DNA of 6,434 bases from an uncultured Desulfobacterales bacterium (GTDB lineage Bacteria; Desulfobacterota; Desulfobacteria; Desulfobacterales; JAFDCJ01), in assembly GCA_945787595.1 (NCBI GenBank), contig CALZJV010000431.1, positions 1 to 6,434 on the forward strand, given 5' to 3'. Under the pieces are notes generated by a model. It was given only the letters and a program-made list of their open reading frames with translations, ran no database searches and was not told the origin of the DNA. The position numbers and the translations under genes are program-made. Numbering within the stretch: position 1 is the first letter of the stretch; each line of letters starts with the position of its first letter. Shown in pieces: positions 1 through 6,180 of this stretch.

Positions 1-205
1 TTTGATCCCATCGAAATTGTAGATTAGTTGATGCAGTACGCAGCCAAGCTCCTCCGTGATTTAGAGTGCAGCGATGATGATGCTTGAATTGACCAAGATT
101 TTAAAGACGATTGATTTCTTATCGTGTTTAATGTATCCAAATTCTATCTGTAATAATTTCAGCTGAATTGATAGTCGTTAGTTTCTCAATATGGACTTTT
201 GCATT
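1..205 (+). repeat. Dispersed repeat, copy A (cut by window edge)
   Basis: This stretch is a diverged copy of the sequence at 5021-5215. Bases 1-78 align without gaps to 5021-5098 with 16 mismatches by hand count. Looser similarity with small gaps continues through a shared ATGTATCC block, TATCTG, GAATTGATA and CTCAATAT, and fades near 205. The left part of the element, seen in copies B and C, would lie before base 1. Differences are spread over all three codon positions and the copies differ by short indels, so it is not an intact gene on either strand. It is either a relic or a non-coding element. I do not recognise the family. The right boundary is approximate. Confidence 0.7.
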
Positions 206-620
206 GTTGCAGACACTTGCAAGTTAGGTCAGTTCCATAACGACTCAAAACCGAGAATGCTTTGTAACCCATAGTTTTTTGATTTAAAGATAAACGGATA
301 GGAGAATTGATTCCGATTCCGAATCTTTAATTTTGGGCTATTCACGATGGAGGCAATATGTCCTGCATTTTGCTGCCAATCCCACAACCCTCCTATATTA
401 AATCAGATCCCAATTCCTGAATTTTGAGGAATATAGTTTACATCCCCCTATAAGATATTACATTTAGATTCTTAAAACTATGACAAGCAGTGTTGAAGGT
501 AAATAGTGGACATTTTCATATTAAAGTGGCTCAAGCTATTGCAAAGATTGAACTGCTGACTGCTAAGAGGAAATGACATCCAAGCCTGAGCATTCGAAAA
601 AGTCGTGTATTCTATGATCT
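206..620. other. Non-coding spacer before the multicopper oxidase
   Basis: No convincing gene is present. Two very short open frames were seen. One at 358-420 (20 codons, ATG, with GGAGG only 4 bases upstream) encodes nothing recognisable. The other is an open stretch at 484-570 that ends in AKRK and could be the decayed tail of a gene. Neither has support beyond being open. A small palindrome, GATTCCGAATC, lies at 315-325. A possible -10 box TATGAT lies at 613-618 without a matching -35 box. Confidence 0.5.
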
Positions 621-673
621 GATTGTTTGAGATACTACCCTACCGTATCAACAATCGATAGTTTGGTGCTATC
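621..673 (+). promoter_or_regulatory. Two adjacent inverted repeats upstream of the oxidase
   Basis: The first inverted repeat has arms GATTGTT (621-627) plus GATAC (631-635), facing GTATC (645-649) plus AACAATC (650-656). All 12 pairs match, with a bulged TGA at 628-630 and a 9-base loop. It is followed immediately by GATAG (657-661) facing CTATC (669-673) with a 7-base loop. The pair ends 39 bases before the oxidase start. It could be an operator or a 5'-leader structure. It does not match the CueR-type operator pattern I know, so a copper response is not supported. No T-run follows, so it is not an intrinsic terminator. Confidence 0.45.
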
Positions 674-712
674 TACCATGTATGGCACGAATTTCATCAA
701 AAGGAGAGAAGA

Positions 713-982
713 ATGATTAACCGGCGCCAATTTTTTCAGAGAACCGGTGCAGGAGCCCTAAGCCTCATGTCTGGAGGTCTGGGTTCTTTGCTCGCACCTC
801 CTTTTGTCTCTGCTGAAGGAAAAACTGGAAATGACTTTGATCCTGATCTGGAAATTTCTATGATATCCTACCGGACCCAAATCCCGATATTTCCGGGAAG
901 CCCAACTCGTGTGTGGAGCTACAAGGGTCAGGTGCTGAAAGGGGACCAAGCGAGGCTGATTAAGGACCCATCATACGGGTGA
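713..982 (+). CDS. Multicopper oxidase, N-terminal fragment with Tat signal (frameshifted)
   Basis: This is the first part of a periplasmic multicopper oxidase. Residues 1-34 form a twin-arginine signal: NRRQFF at 3-8, a glycine/alanine/leucine-rich core, and a likely cleavage after VSA (32-34). The protein would therefore be exported folded, as is usual for CueO-like enzymes that load copper before export. Residues 52-81 match the start of the first cupredoxin domain (the YRTQIPIFPGSPTRVWSYKG region). The start is well placed, with AAGGAGAG ending about 6 bases upstream of ATG. The frame runs into TGA at 980-982, just after it should have continued into the GPIIRV segment, which is found in the next frame. 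The fragment has no copper ligands and cannot work alone. It should be read together with the following entry as one gene of about 510 residues. Confidence 0.85.
   Translation: MINRRQFFQRTGAGALSLMSGGLGSLLAPPFVSAEGKTGNDFDPDLEISMISYRTQIPIFPGSPTRVWSYKGQVLKGDQARLIKDPSYG
964..982 (+). other. Frameshift site joining the two oxidase fragments
   Basis: Frame 2 carries the signal peptide and reads ...ARLIK up to 964. Frame 1 reads GPIIRVNRGEKIRI from 964, and GP(I/V/T)IRV followed by a basic glycine turn is the normal first-domain sequence of this family. Frame 1 has a TAA at 961-963, so the switch must lie after it and before the frame 2 stop at 980-982. Adding one base in the AAGGACCC stretch (for example AAGGGACCC) restores one continuous reading frame. 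No classical slippery heptamer is in register here. A real mutation or a sequencing or assembly error is therefore likelier than programmed frameshifting. Confidence 0.75.
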
Positions 983-2250
983 ACAGAGGGGAAAAAATCC
1001 GCATCAACTTTATCAATGATGTGCCCGACGAAACCATCGTCCACTGGCACGGCCTGCACGTGCCTGCCGTAATGGACGGGCATCCGCGTTTTGTTATTCC
1101 ACAGGGCAAAGAATATAATTATGAGTTCGAAGTCCGCAACCGGGCCGGAACATACTGGTATCACCCTCACCCACACGGTCGTACCGGCCCCCAAGTGTAT
1201 CGTGGGCTGGCCGGGCTGTTCATCGTTTCTGACGACGAAGAAAAAGCAGCAGGCCTGCCATCCGGGCCGTACGATATACCCCTTGTCATTCAAGACCGCC
1301 TCTTTGATGCTTCTAACCAGTTGGTTTATTCATCAAGGAATATGTGGGACAAGATGGATGGATTTTTAGGTGATCGGATATTGGTCAACGGACAGCCTGA
1401 CTTTAACCTGCCGGTAGCAACACGTGCTTACAGGCTGCGAATTCTTAACGGATCTAACTCACGTATCTATAAACTTGCATGGCAGGATGGCACTCCTCTT
1501 ACGATAGTCGGAACCGACGGCGGGTTACTGGAAAAACCTGTCGATCGAAAAAACGTATTTTTAAGCCCAGGTGAGCGAATCGATCTGTGGGCTGACTTTT
1601 CCTCATATCCTGTTGGATCGGAAACCTCACTGATTAGTTTGCCTTTTGATGTGGGGATGATGGGCAATGGGAGAATGGCGCATGGCAAGATGGGTGGGCG
1701 AGTGCTGGATAATGCTCAAGTGCTTCCAAATGGTGCAGGCCTTTCGATTCTAAAAATAAAGGTAAACCGCAAGGAAAAGACAGAATTTTCTGTGCCACAA
1801 CGGCTATCTCATATTGAACGCTACAATGCAAAAGATGCGGTAAATTTTGAAAATCCCCGGACTTTTCGTTTATCCTTGGAAGAAATGATATGGAAGATTA
1901 ACGGAAGGACCTTCGAAATGGAAGAAGTAGCAGAAGAGGAAGTAGTACAACTTGGATCACTTGAGGTATGGGAATTTTCCAACGAAGGGAGCGGGACGGG
2001 AATGAGAGGACTCAGCATGCCCCATCCAATTCATCTCCACGGAAAACAATTCCAGGTCCTTGATCGAAGTGGGGTTTTGCACGACGGTTACCTGGATGAT
2101 GGCTGGAAGGATACGGTGTTGCTCATGCCGGAAGAGCGTATAAGGATTATTGTAGAATTTGAAGACTATTCCGGTTTGTTTTTATATCATTGTCATAATC
2201 TTGAGCATGAAGATATGGGTATGATGCGAAACTATTTAGTTAAGTCATAG
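979..2250 (+). CDS. Multicopper oxidase, main catalytic part (CueO/CotA type, frameshifted)
   Basis: This part carries all four copper-binding motifs of a three-domain multicopper oxidase, which couples substrate or Cu(I) oxidation to four-electron reduction of oxygen to water. Counting from the GTG at 979 (the codon for V in GPIIRV, so not a true start), the motifs are HWHG at 22-25, HPHPHG at 62-67, HPIHLHG at 349-355 and HCHNLEHEDMGM at 404-415. C405 is the type 1 ligand, and M415 occupies the axial position, as in CueO and CotA. A short Met/His/Gly segment (GMMGNGRMAHGKMGG) sits between domains two and three, much smaller than the Met-rich insert of E. coli CueO. The real gene starts at 713, and its natural length of about 510 residues is typical of the family. 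Substrate class (copper, bilirubin, phenols, manganese) cannot be told from sequence. No copper-resistance neighbours are present. As written, it is a pseudogene unless the frameshift is an error. Confidence 0.9.
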   Translation: MNRGEKIRINFINDVPDETIVHWHGLHVPAVMDGHPRFVIPQGKEYNYEFEVRNRAGTYWYHPHPHGRTGPQVYRGLAGLFIVSDDEEKAAGLPSGPYDIPLVIQDRLFDASNQLVYSSRNMWDKMDGFLGDRILVNGQPDFNLPVATRAYRLRILNGSNSRIYKLAWQDGTPLTIVGTDGGLLEKPVDRKNVFLSPGERIDLWADFSSYPVGSETSLISLPFDVGMMGNGRMAHGKMGGRVLDNAQVLPNGAGLSILKIKVNRKEKTEFSVPQRLSHIERYNAKDAVNFENPRTFRLSLEEMIWKINGRTFEMEEVAEEEVVQLGSLEVWEFSNEGSGTGMRGLSMPHPIHLHGKQFQVLDRSGVLHDGYLDDGWKDTVLLMPEERIRIIVEFEDYSGLFLYHCHNLEHEDMGMMRNYLVKS

Positions 2251-2289
2251 ACCATAGGAATAAAAAAGGATTAAAATATATTTATAATT

Positions 2290-2320
2290 AAAAAAAGCGT
2301 AGCACATATACGCCTTTTTT
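2290..2320 (-). terminator. Intrinsic terminator, tRNA-derived, usable on both strands
   Basis: The core arms GCGTA (2297-2301) and TACGC (2309-2313) enclose a 7-base loop and are flanked by A7 (2290-2296) and T6 (2315-2320). Read on the - strand, the stem is continuous, because the 2296/2314 pair becomes a G-U wobble, and it ends in a run of U. On the + strand the same position is an A-C mismatch. It begins 7 bases after the CCA of the tRNA-Leu fragment at 2328-2350, where a tRNA terminator is expected. It also lies 39 bases after the oxidase stop codon and may end that transcript too. Confidence 0.75.
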
Positions 2321-2327
2321 AAATATC

Positions 2328-2350
2328 TGGTGCCGAAGGCCGGAATTGAA
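2328..2350 (-). other. 3' end of a tRNA-Leu gene; candidate attachment-site remnant
   Basis: The - strand reads T-loop TTCAATT, T-stem 3' half CCGGC, acceptor 3' half CTTCGGC, discriminator A, then encoded CCA. That is exactly the 7+5+7+1+3 layout of a tRNA 3' end. The implied 5' acceptor strand GCCGAAG is typical of bacterial tRNA-Leu. The bases that should follow at 2351-2420 (5' half of the T-stem, anticodon arm, D-arm) are AT-rich and unlike any tRNA, so the gene is cut off at the T-loop. Tyrosine recombinases commonly integrate at this part of tRNA genes and leave such a 3' copy at the far end of the island. By that logic the inserted DNA lies on the side above 2350 and the older chromosome on the oxidase side. 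Confidence 0.7.
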
Positions 2351-2498
2351 AAATTTATAATGATATCAAATGGTTAATAAAATCAAGGCTAGTTTAAGCG
2401 ACATTAAGTTAGTTTTTGTACAGTCCTGGCTGCATATTCGCATATCAATTGCATATCCATATCATATCTTTACCTATAAGCACGCTCTTTTTTCGATT
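2351..2498. other. AT-rich spacer
   Basis: No gene is seen. A cluster of CATAT words lies at about 2432-2468 (GCATATTCGCATATC and following), which may only reflect base composition. Confidence 0.4.
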
Positions 2499-2690
2499 GG
2501 ATTTACAAACCCATAAAAAACGCCAATGTGCGATTAAGGCACGCAATCTTTAATCGGAGCATTATGTGGATGGGCCAGGGGAAATCCACAATTTACGGGA
2601 ATTGCAGGTTTGTTCTGCAAATTTAAAATATCATGGCTCAATTTTTTATGGTAATATCTGAAGTCGAAAATCCGTCCAATTTGGGATAAG
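2499..2690 (+). repeat. Dispersed repeat, copy B
   Basis: Bases 2531-2629 align without gaps to 4922-5020 (copy C) with 70 of 99 identical by hand count. This includes an exact GGCCAGGGGAAA at 2573-2584. Similarity reaches left to about 2499 (GGATTTACAAA against GGGTTTCCAAA). After 2640 the match breaks. A weak return around TAATATCTGAA (near 2652) suggests that the middle part seen in copies A and C has been deleted here. The element ends roughly 90 bases before the SpoIIAA-like gene, a spacing similar to that of copy C before the dehalogenase. The right boundary is uncertain. Confidence 0.65.
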
Positions 2691-2778
2691 TTTTAGTCGG
2701 AAAACTCATTCAGCCAAGGTTTAAATTTTCAACAATCGTGATCTTAGCTGGATAACATTACCCATGAGAGGGGAACTT

Positions 2779-3144
2779 ATGTTTAAAGTTATATCAAACG
2801 GTAAAAATCGTTTAGATATTGAGTTGAGTGGAAAGTTGAACACTGAAGATATGAAATTTGCATTAGACGAATTGGTCAGCAAGTCGGAGGATATTGAAAA
2901 TGGCAAAATGTTGTATGAGGTTATTGACTTTAATCTTCCGTCATTTGGTGCAATAGCGATCGAATTTTCTCGATTACCTGCGATGTTTGGGCTGATGAAA
3001 AAATTTGATCGTGCTGCGGTATTGACTGATAAGACTTGGTTAAAGACGGTAAGTGAACTTGAGGGAGTATTTTTTCCAGGTCTTGAAATTAAAGCTTTTG
3101 ATAGAGACCAAAAAGCAGAAGCAGAAGCATGGTTGTCGAGTTAG
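2779..3144 (+). CDS. SpoIIAA-like protein (STAS-related, PF11964 type)
   Basis: This is a small cytoplasmic protein of 121 residues, the usual size of the SpoIIAA-like family, which has a fold related to STAS/anti-sigma-factor antagonists and to SEC14 lipid-binding domains. Visible family features are GKLNTEDMKFALDELV (18-33), a central strand LYEVIDF, then FDRAAVLTDKTWLKTV and FFPGLEIKAF, and a C-terminal acidic helix EAEAWL. No signal peptide or membrane segment is seen. I prefer ATG 2779 over the in-frame ATG at 2764, because GAGGGG (2768-2773) lies just before the second ATG and would be inside the coding sequence otherwise. Translation from 2764 would add five residues that do not fit the family's N-terminus. 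The gene stands alone, 44 bases from the convergent sugar dehydrogenase. The molecular role of the family is not known, and a regulatory function is only inferred from the fold. Confidence 0.85.
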   Translation: MFKVISNGKNRLDIELSGKLNTEDMKFALDELVSKSEDIENGKMLYEVIDFNLPSFGAIAIEFSRLPAMFGLMKKFDRAAVLTDKTWLKTVSELEGVFFPGLEIKAFDRDQKAEAEAWLSS

Positions 3145-3188
3145 GCTTATATATGTGATTCATTGTCAAAAGATGGACATAATGGTTT

Positions 3189-4310
3189 TTAACGGCCGGG
3201 TGTCAACTTTAGAAGACGACCACCGGAACCGTCTTCGAGCACGTACAAAGCCCCTTCGGGTCCCTGTTCGACCTCGCGTATGCGCTCACCCCATTTAAAG
3301 CGTTCGGCTTCTTCGGCAGTGTCCCCTTTTAATTCAACTCGAATAAGGGCTCTTGATACAAGTCCACCGATAATTGCACTGCCTTTCCAATCGGCAAACA
3401 TCTCACTGTCATAAATAACAAGACCAGACGGTGCAATGGAGGGCACCCAAAACGTCCGAGGGGCTTCGAATTCAGGACGGGTGTCATGATCGGGGATCGG
3501 TTTACCCGAGTAGTGGTCGCCGTTCGATACGATCGGCCAGCCATAATTTTTACCAGCAATGATCAGATTCAACTCATCGCCGTGACGCGGACCCATCTCA
3601 TGGACCCACAAACGTCCGTCGGCATCAAAATCGATGCCCAGCATGTTGCGGTGGCCGACGGTCCAGAATTGCATGGCAATCTCACCACGATCCTGCCACG
3701 GATTGTCATTGGGTACCGTTCCGTCCTCGTTTAAGCGCAGCACCTTGCCAAGATGGCCGTCAAAATTTTGGGCCGGTGTAAGTTTCTGGCGGTCTCCGGA
3801 GGTGATGAACATTTTACCGTCGGGGCCGAACGCGATGCGATGGCTGTAATGTCCTTTTCCTGTAACTTTTGGCTCCTGAACCCACAGTTTTTCCACTGAC
3901 GCGAGCTTGAGCGGGCTGTTTTTTAGATCGAGCTTTGCGCGGACTACCACCGCACCGATTGTGCCGTTATCATCCGCGCGTTCGGCATAAGACAAATAGA
4001 CCCAGGAATTGCGTTCAAAATCAGGATGCAGCACCACATCGCCCAAGCCGCCTTGACCGCCATAGGCGACTTTCCACAAGCCCCGCACTTCTGTTTTCGA
4101 TCCGTCGTTGGTAACATGCCACAGCAACCCTCTCTTCTCGGTCACCAAAAGAGTGCCATCGGGCAGGAAAGTCATGGCCCAGGGCTCATCGAAAGTAGCG
4201 ACCCGCGCGGCCACAAGTTCGGTGCCCTTCGTGCCCTCAATTGGAAAGTCTCCGGCTGCAACCGGTACAGCAATTGTAATTATTATCAGCAAGAGGATAA
4301 TCAAGCGCAT
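3189..4310 (-). CDS. PQQ-dependent soluble aldose-type sugar dehydrogenase, exported
   Basis: This six-bladed beta-propeller quinoprotein is related to YliI/Asd and soluble glucose dehydrogenase (COG2133). It oxidises the C1 of aldoses in the periplasm with PQQ and calcium. It has 373 residues, of which 1-19 form a Sec signal ([19 protein letters not shown]). Family landmarks are [11 protein letters not shown] (42-52), [15 protein letters not shown] (84-98), [13 protein letters not shown] (153-165), where H154 aligns with the catalytic His144 of Acinetobacter glucose dehydrogenase, GHRN (219-222), [12 protein letters not shown] (237-248), NYGWP (255-259) and the C-terminal [26 protein letters not shown]. 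Where many relatives have HGPRGGDE, this protein has GPRHGDE, a mild variant. I chose the start at 4310 rather than the longer in-frame ATG at 4352, because AAGGA lies 9 bases before it and the signal peptide begins exactly there. No PQQ synthesis gene is in the window. The natural sugar and electron acceptor are unknown. Confidence 0.9.
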   Translation of the reverse strand: MRLIILLLIIITIAVPVAAGDFPIEGTKGTELVAARVATFDEPWAMTFLPDGTLLVTEKRGLLWHVTNDGSKTEVRGLWKVAYGGQGGLGDVVLHPDFERNSWVYLSYAERADDNGTIGAVVVRAKLDLKNSPLKLASVEKLWVQEPKVTGKGHYSHRIAFGPDGKMFITSGDRQKLTPAQNFDGHLGKVLRLNEDGTVPNDNPWQDRGEIAMQFWTVGHRNMLGIDFDADGRLWVHEMGPRHGDELNLIIAGKNYGWPIVSNGDHYSGKPIPDHDTRPEFEAPRTFWVPSIAPSGLVIYDSEMFADWKGSAIIGGLVSRALIRVELKGDTAEEAERFKWGERIREVEQGPEGALYVLEDGSGGRLLKLTPGR

Positions 4311-4381
4311 AGGTGTAAATCCTTTTTCTGTTTTTACCGAATTTAAAAACAAAAGGTGCCTTCAAGACGGTTTATGCCACC

Positions 4382-4387
4382 ATTATA
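4382..4387 (-). promoter_or_regulatory. Possible -10 box for the sugar dehydrogenase
   Basis: The - strand carries a perfect TATAAT about 70 bases before the chosen start. The hexamer 17 bases further up (TGATAA) is a poor -35 match, so this is only a candidate. Confidence 0.25.
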
Positions 4388-4874
4388 TCTTTCGAAGGGT
4401 TTTTTTATCATCACCGATTACGCACCTTTATGGCTTTGACTATAAGCGATCGCTGAGTAAACTTTTAGCTGCCTGGCGTCATCAGGCTAATCCGACCAAC
4501 AGCCTGCTAAAACGACGAGGATAAAGCGCAGTACTTACCGGCGGATGATCGGAACCGTATGAAAGACCAAAGGAAATATTAACTATAATATAGGGTGCCG
4601 CATGAACGCTGTCAAACCGTCCGCTTTCCATGCATAGCGGCCCTTATTCCACCGTGAACTGACACCAATCGTACGCTCTGGTGATACAACATCTATGCAC
4701 TTATAGAGGCAGTAAAAAAGTTGTTATATAATCTTTCCCGGCTATCTGGTCTCCAGTGATGCTTTCTGCATCTATGCGCTTACCCGCCAGAATTTAATCT
4801 ATCCTCAAAATCATACTGTAAACGTGTATAAAATTAAAACCTCAACTATTTTCAAAAAAAGGTGGACCGGTTGT
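4388..4874. other. Non-coding spacer with a short direct repeat
   Basis: No gene is supported. Open frames here are short, unmatched and partly shadows of the sugar dehydrogenase. CATCTATGCACTTA (4690-4703) recurs as CATCTATGCGCTTA (4769-4782). Each is preceded by a related CTC..GTGAT block, so an imperfect repeat of about 30 bases occurs twice. A lone GCGATCGC palindrome lies at 4446-4453. Confidence 0.45.
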
Positions 4875-5215
4875 GGGTTTCCAAAACAAATACACAATAA
4901 AAACAGTTAATTGAAAGGATTCGATTCAGGCACGAAATGTAAATTTTCTACAGAATGTAGATTGGCCAGGGGAAACCCACCATGGTCGGAGATTTTAGAT
5001 TGGTTCAGTAAATCTAAAATTTTGATCCCATCGTTGTTGCGGATTAGCTGATGCATTACACAGGCAAGCTCTTCGGCGAGTTAGGGTGCACCAATGATGT
5101 TTAAATTGACTGAAATTTGACTTCCTGGTTGATTGCTAAGTGTGATTCATGTATCCGTATTATATCTGAAATGATTTCGTGAGAATTGATATTTGGACAT
5201 CTCTCAATATATCTG
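4875..5215 (+). repeat. Dispersed repeat, copy C (most complete)
   Basis: This is the only copy spanning the whole element. Its left part (4922-5020) matches copy B at 2531-2629 and its right part (5021-5098 and on to about 5215) matches copy A at 1-205. The two alignments meet without a gap, so all three belong to one element of roughly 340 bases. Inside it, ATTTTAGATT and AATCTAAAAT form a perfect 10-base inverted repeat (4992-5020) with a 9-base loop, and TCTACA/TGTAGA forms a smaller one near 4948-4962. The - strand has an open stretch of 57 codons ending near 4911, but copies A and B do not preserve it with a third-position bias, so I do not call a gene. It ends about 90 bases before the dehalogenase start. 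Confidence 0.7.
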
Positions 5216-5230
5216 TAAATCGGCTTTTTT

Positions 5231-5262
5231 CTGTATAACATTCCAAATTTGATGGTATACAG
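5231..5262 (+). promoter_or_regulatory. Imperfect inverted repeat before the dehalogenase
   Basis: The arms are CTGTATA and TATACAG, extended inward by CAT and ATG after a single mismatch, giving 10 pairs around a 10-base loop. It lies 42 bases before the start codon. It may be an operator or a leader hairpin. There is no T-run, so it is not a terminator. Confidence 0.35.
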
Positions 5263-5271
5263 ATCAAGATA

Positions 5272-5283
5272 CTAACTGGTTAG
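5272..5283 (+). promoter_or_regulatory. Operator-like palindrome CTAAC-TG-GTTAG
   Basis: A perfect 5+5 palindrome with a 2-base centre lies 21 bases before the dehalogenase start. Size and spacing resemble operators of TetR-family repressors, but no regulator gene is in view, so the link is inferred from shape alone. It sits between the upstream hairpin and the GGAGG ribosome site at 5292-5296. Confidence 0.3.
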
Positions 5284-5304
5284 AAGCCAACGGAGGCATA
5301 TCTA

Positions 5305-6180
5305 ATGAAGTTCGGAGATAACTTTAACAATATTCAAATAAAAACCGGCGGTGCTGAAATTAATCTAGTGCATGGCGGTTCAGGCAATCCGCTACTGTTG
5401 TTGCACGGCTATCCGCAGACCCACGTCATCTGGCACCAGATTGCTCCGCGCCTTGCTCATAGTTTCCACATAATTTGCCCCGACTTGCGGGGCTATGGGG
5501 ATAGTTCAAAGCCTCCGAGCACGCCAGATCATTACCCCTATTCAAAGCGTGCCATGGCCCAGGACATGGTCGAAGTCATGGCGTCTCTTGGATATAGTGA
5601 ATTCCTTGTAGCCGGTCATGATCGCGGTGCCAGAGTTACGCATCGGATGGCCCTTGACTATCCTGAGAGAATCAAGAAGGCATGTGTGATGGACATTGCA
5701 CCTACTCACCACATGTTCAAGACTACTGACCAACATTTTGCCACTGGCTATTATCATTGGTTTTTCCTCATACAACCAGATGGTTTACCAGAACATATGA
5801 TCAATGCGGATCCCGCTTACTATCTCACGGAAAAACTAAAACGGTGGAGTGCGCCCGGTGCGGTGTTCGCGGACGAGGCGGTAGCCGAATATGTGCGCTG
5901 CTTCAGTAGGCCAGAGTCAATCCATGCTTCATGTGAGGATTATCGCGCTGCAGCGAGTATTGACTTAGTACACGACGAAGAGGATATGGACAAGAAGGTT
6001 GAGTGCCCTCTGCTAGTCTTGTGGAGTGCAAAAGGATTTGTGAACCGTACCTACGATGTCCTTCGTGTATGGCACGAGCGCGCCGAACAAATAGAGGGTA
6101 GAACCTTGGATTGCGGACATTTTCTACCAGAAGAAGCTCCTGCGGCCATCTGCGATGAATTGCTTCGGTTCTTTAAGTAA
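5305..6180 (+). CDS. Alpha/beta hydrolase, fluoroacetate (haloacetate) dehalogenase type
   Basis: This is a cytoplasmic hydrolase of 291 residues with no signal peptide. Characterised members convert fluoroacetate plus water to glycolate and fluoride. Compared with the well-studied Rhodopseudomonas enzyme RPA1163, every key residue I can place is present: nucleophile D106 with R107 and R110 in GHDRGAR (104-110), the acid D130, the halide-pocket H151 and W152, Y213, and the base H272 in CGHFLPEE. The oxyanion motif HGYPQTH is at 34-40 and the DLRGYGDS motif at 60-67. Offsets to RPA1163 stay at -4 to -8 residues, so the alignment needs few gaps. ATG 5305 is preceded by GGAGG at 8 bases. The gene is alone on its transcript as far as visible, with repeat copy C and two palindromes upstream. 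Some relatives with the same motifs act on other substrates or have no known one, so defluorination is likely but not proven. Confidence 0.9.
   Translation: MKFGDNFNNIQIKTGGAEINLVHGGSGNPLLLLHGYPQTHVIWHQIAPRLAHSFHIICPDLRGYGDSSKPPSTPDHYPYSKRAMAQDMVEVMASLGYSEFLVAGHDRGARVTHRMALDYPERIKKACVMDIAPTHHMFKTTDQHFATGYYHWFFLIQPDGLPEHMINADPAYYLTEKLKRWSAPGAVFADEAVAEYVRCFSRPESIHASCEDYRAAASIDLVHDEEDMDKKVECPLLVLWSAKGFVNRTYDVLRVWHERAEQIEGRTLDCGHFLPEEAPAAICDELLRFFK

Noticed and set aside
955..985. Programmed frameshifting in the oxidase
   Set aside because: No slippery heptamer is in register, I saw no obvious downstream structure, and programmed shifts are not known to me in this family.
928..1293. - strand open frame inside the oxidase
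   Set aside because: It is the antisense shadow of the HWHG and HPHPHG region of the oxidase.
2764..2778. Upstream ATG as start of the SpoIIAA-like protein
   Set aside because: The ribosome site GAGGGG would fall inside the coding sequence. The ATG at 2779 is better spaced from it.
4446..4453. GCGATCGC, the cyanobacterial HIP1 palindrome
   Set aside because: Only one copy in 6.4 kb. HIP1-bearing genomes would show several.
4108..4524. Long + strand open frame over the start of the sugar dehydrogenase
   Set aside because: It overlaps the well-supported - strand gene, has no ribosome site and encodes no recognisable protein.
4911..5085. Open frame of 57 codons on the - strand of repeat copy C, with similar peptides readable in copies A and B
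   Set aside because: A stop codon precedes it at the same place in A and C, changes are not concentrated at third positions, and indels break the frame further up. A + strand reading of the same region is broken by stops too.
1..5215. Integron-like array of single-gene cassettes separated by repeats
   Set aside because: The repeats are too long and lack attC core sites (GTTRRRY/RYYYAAC), the genes are not all in one direction, and no integrase is visible.
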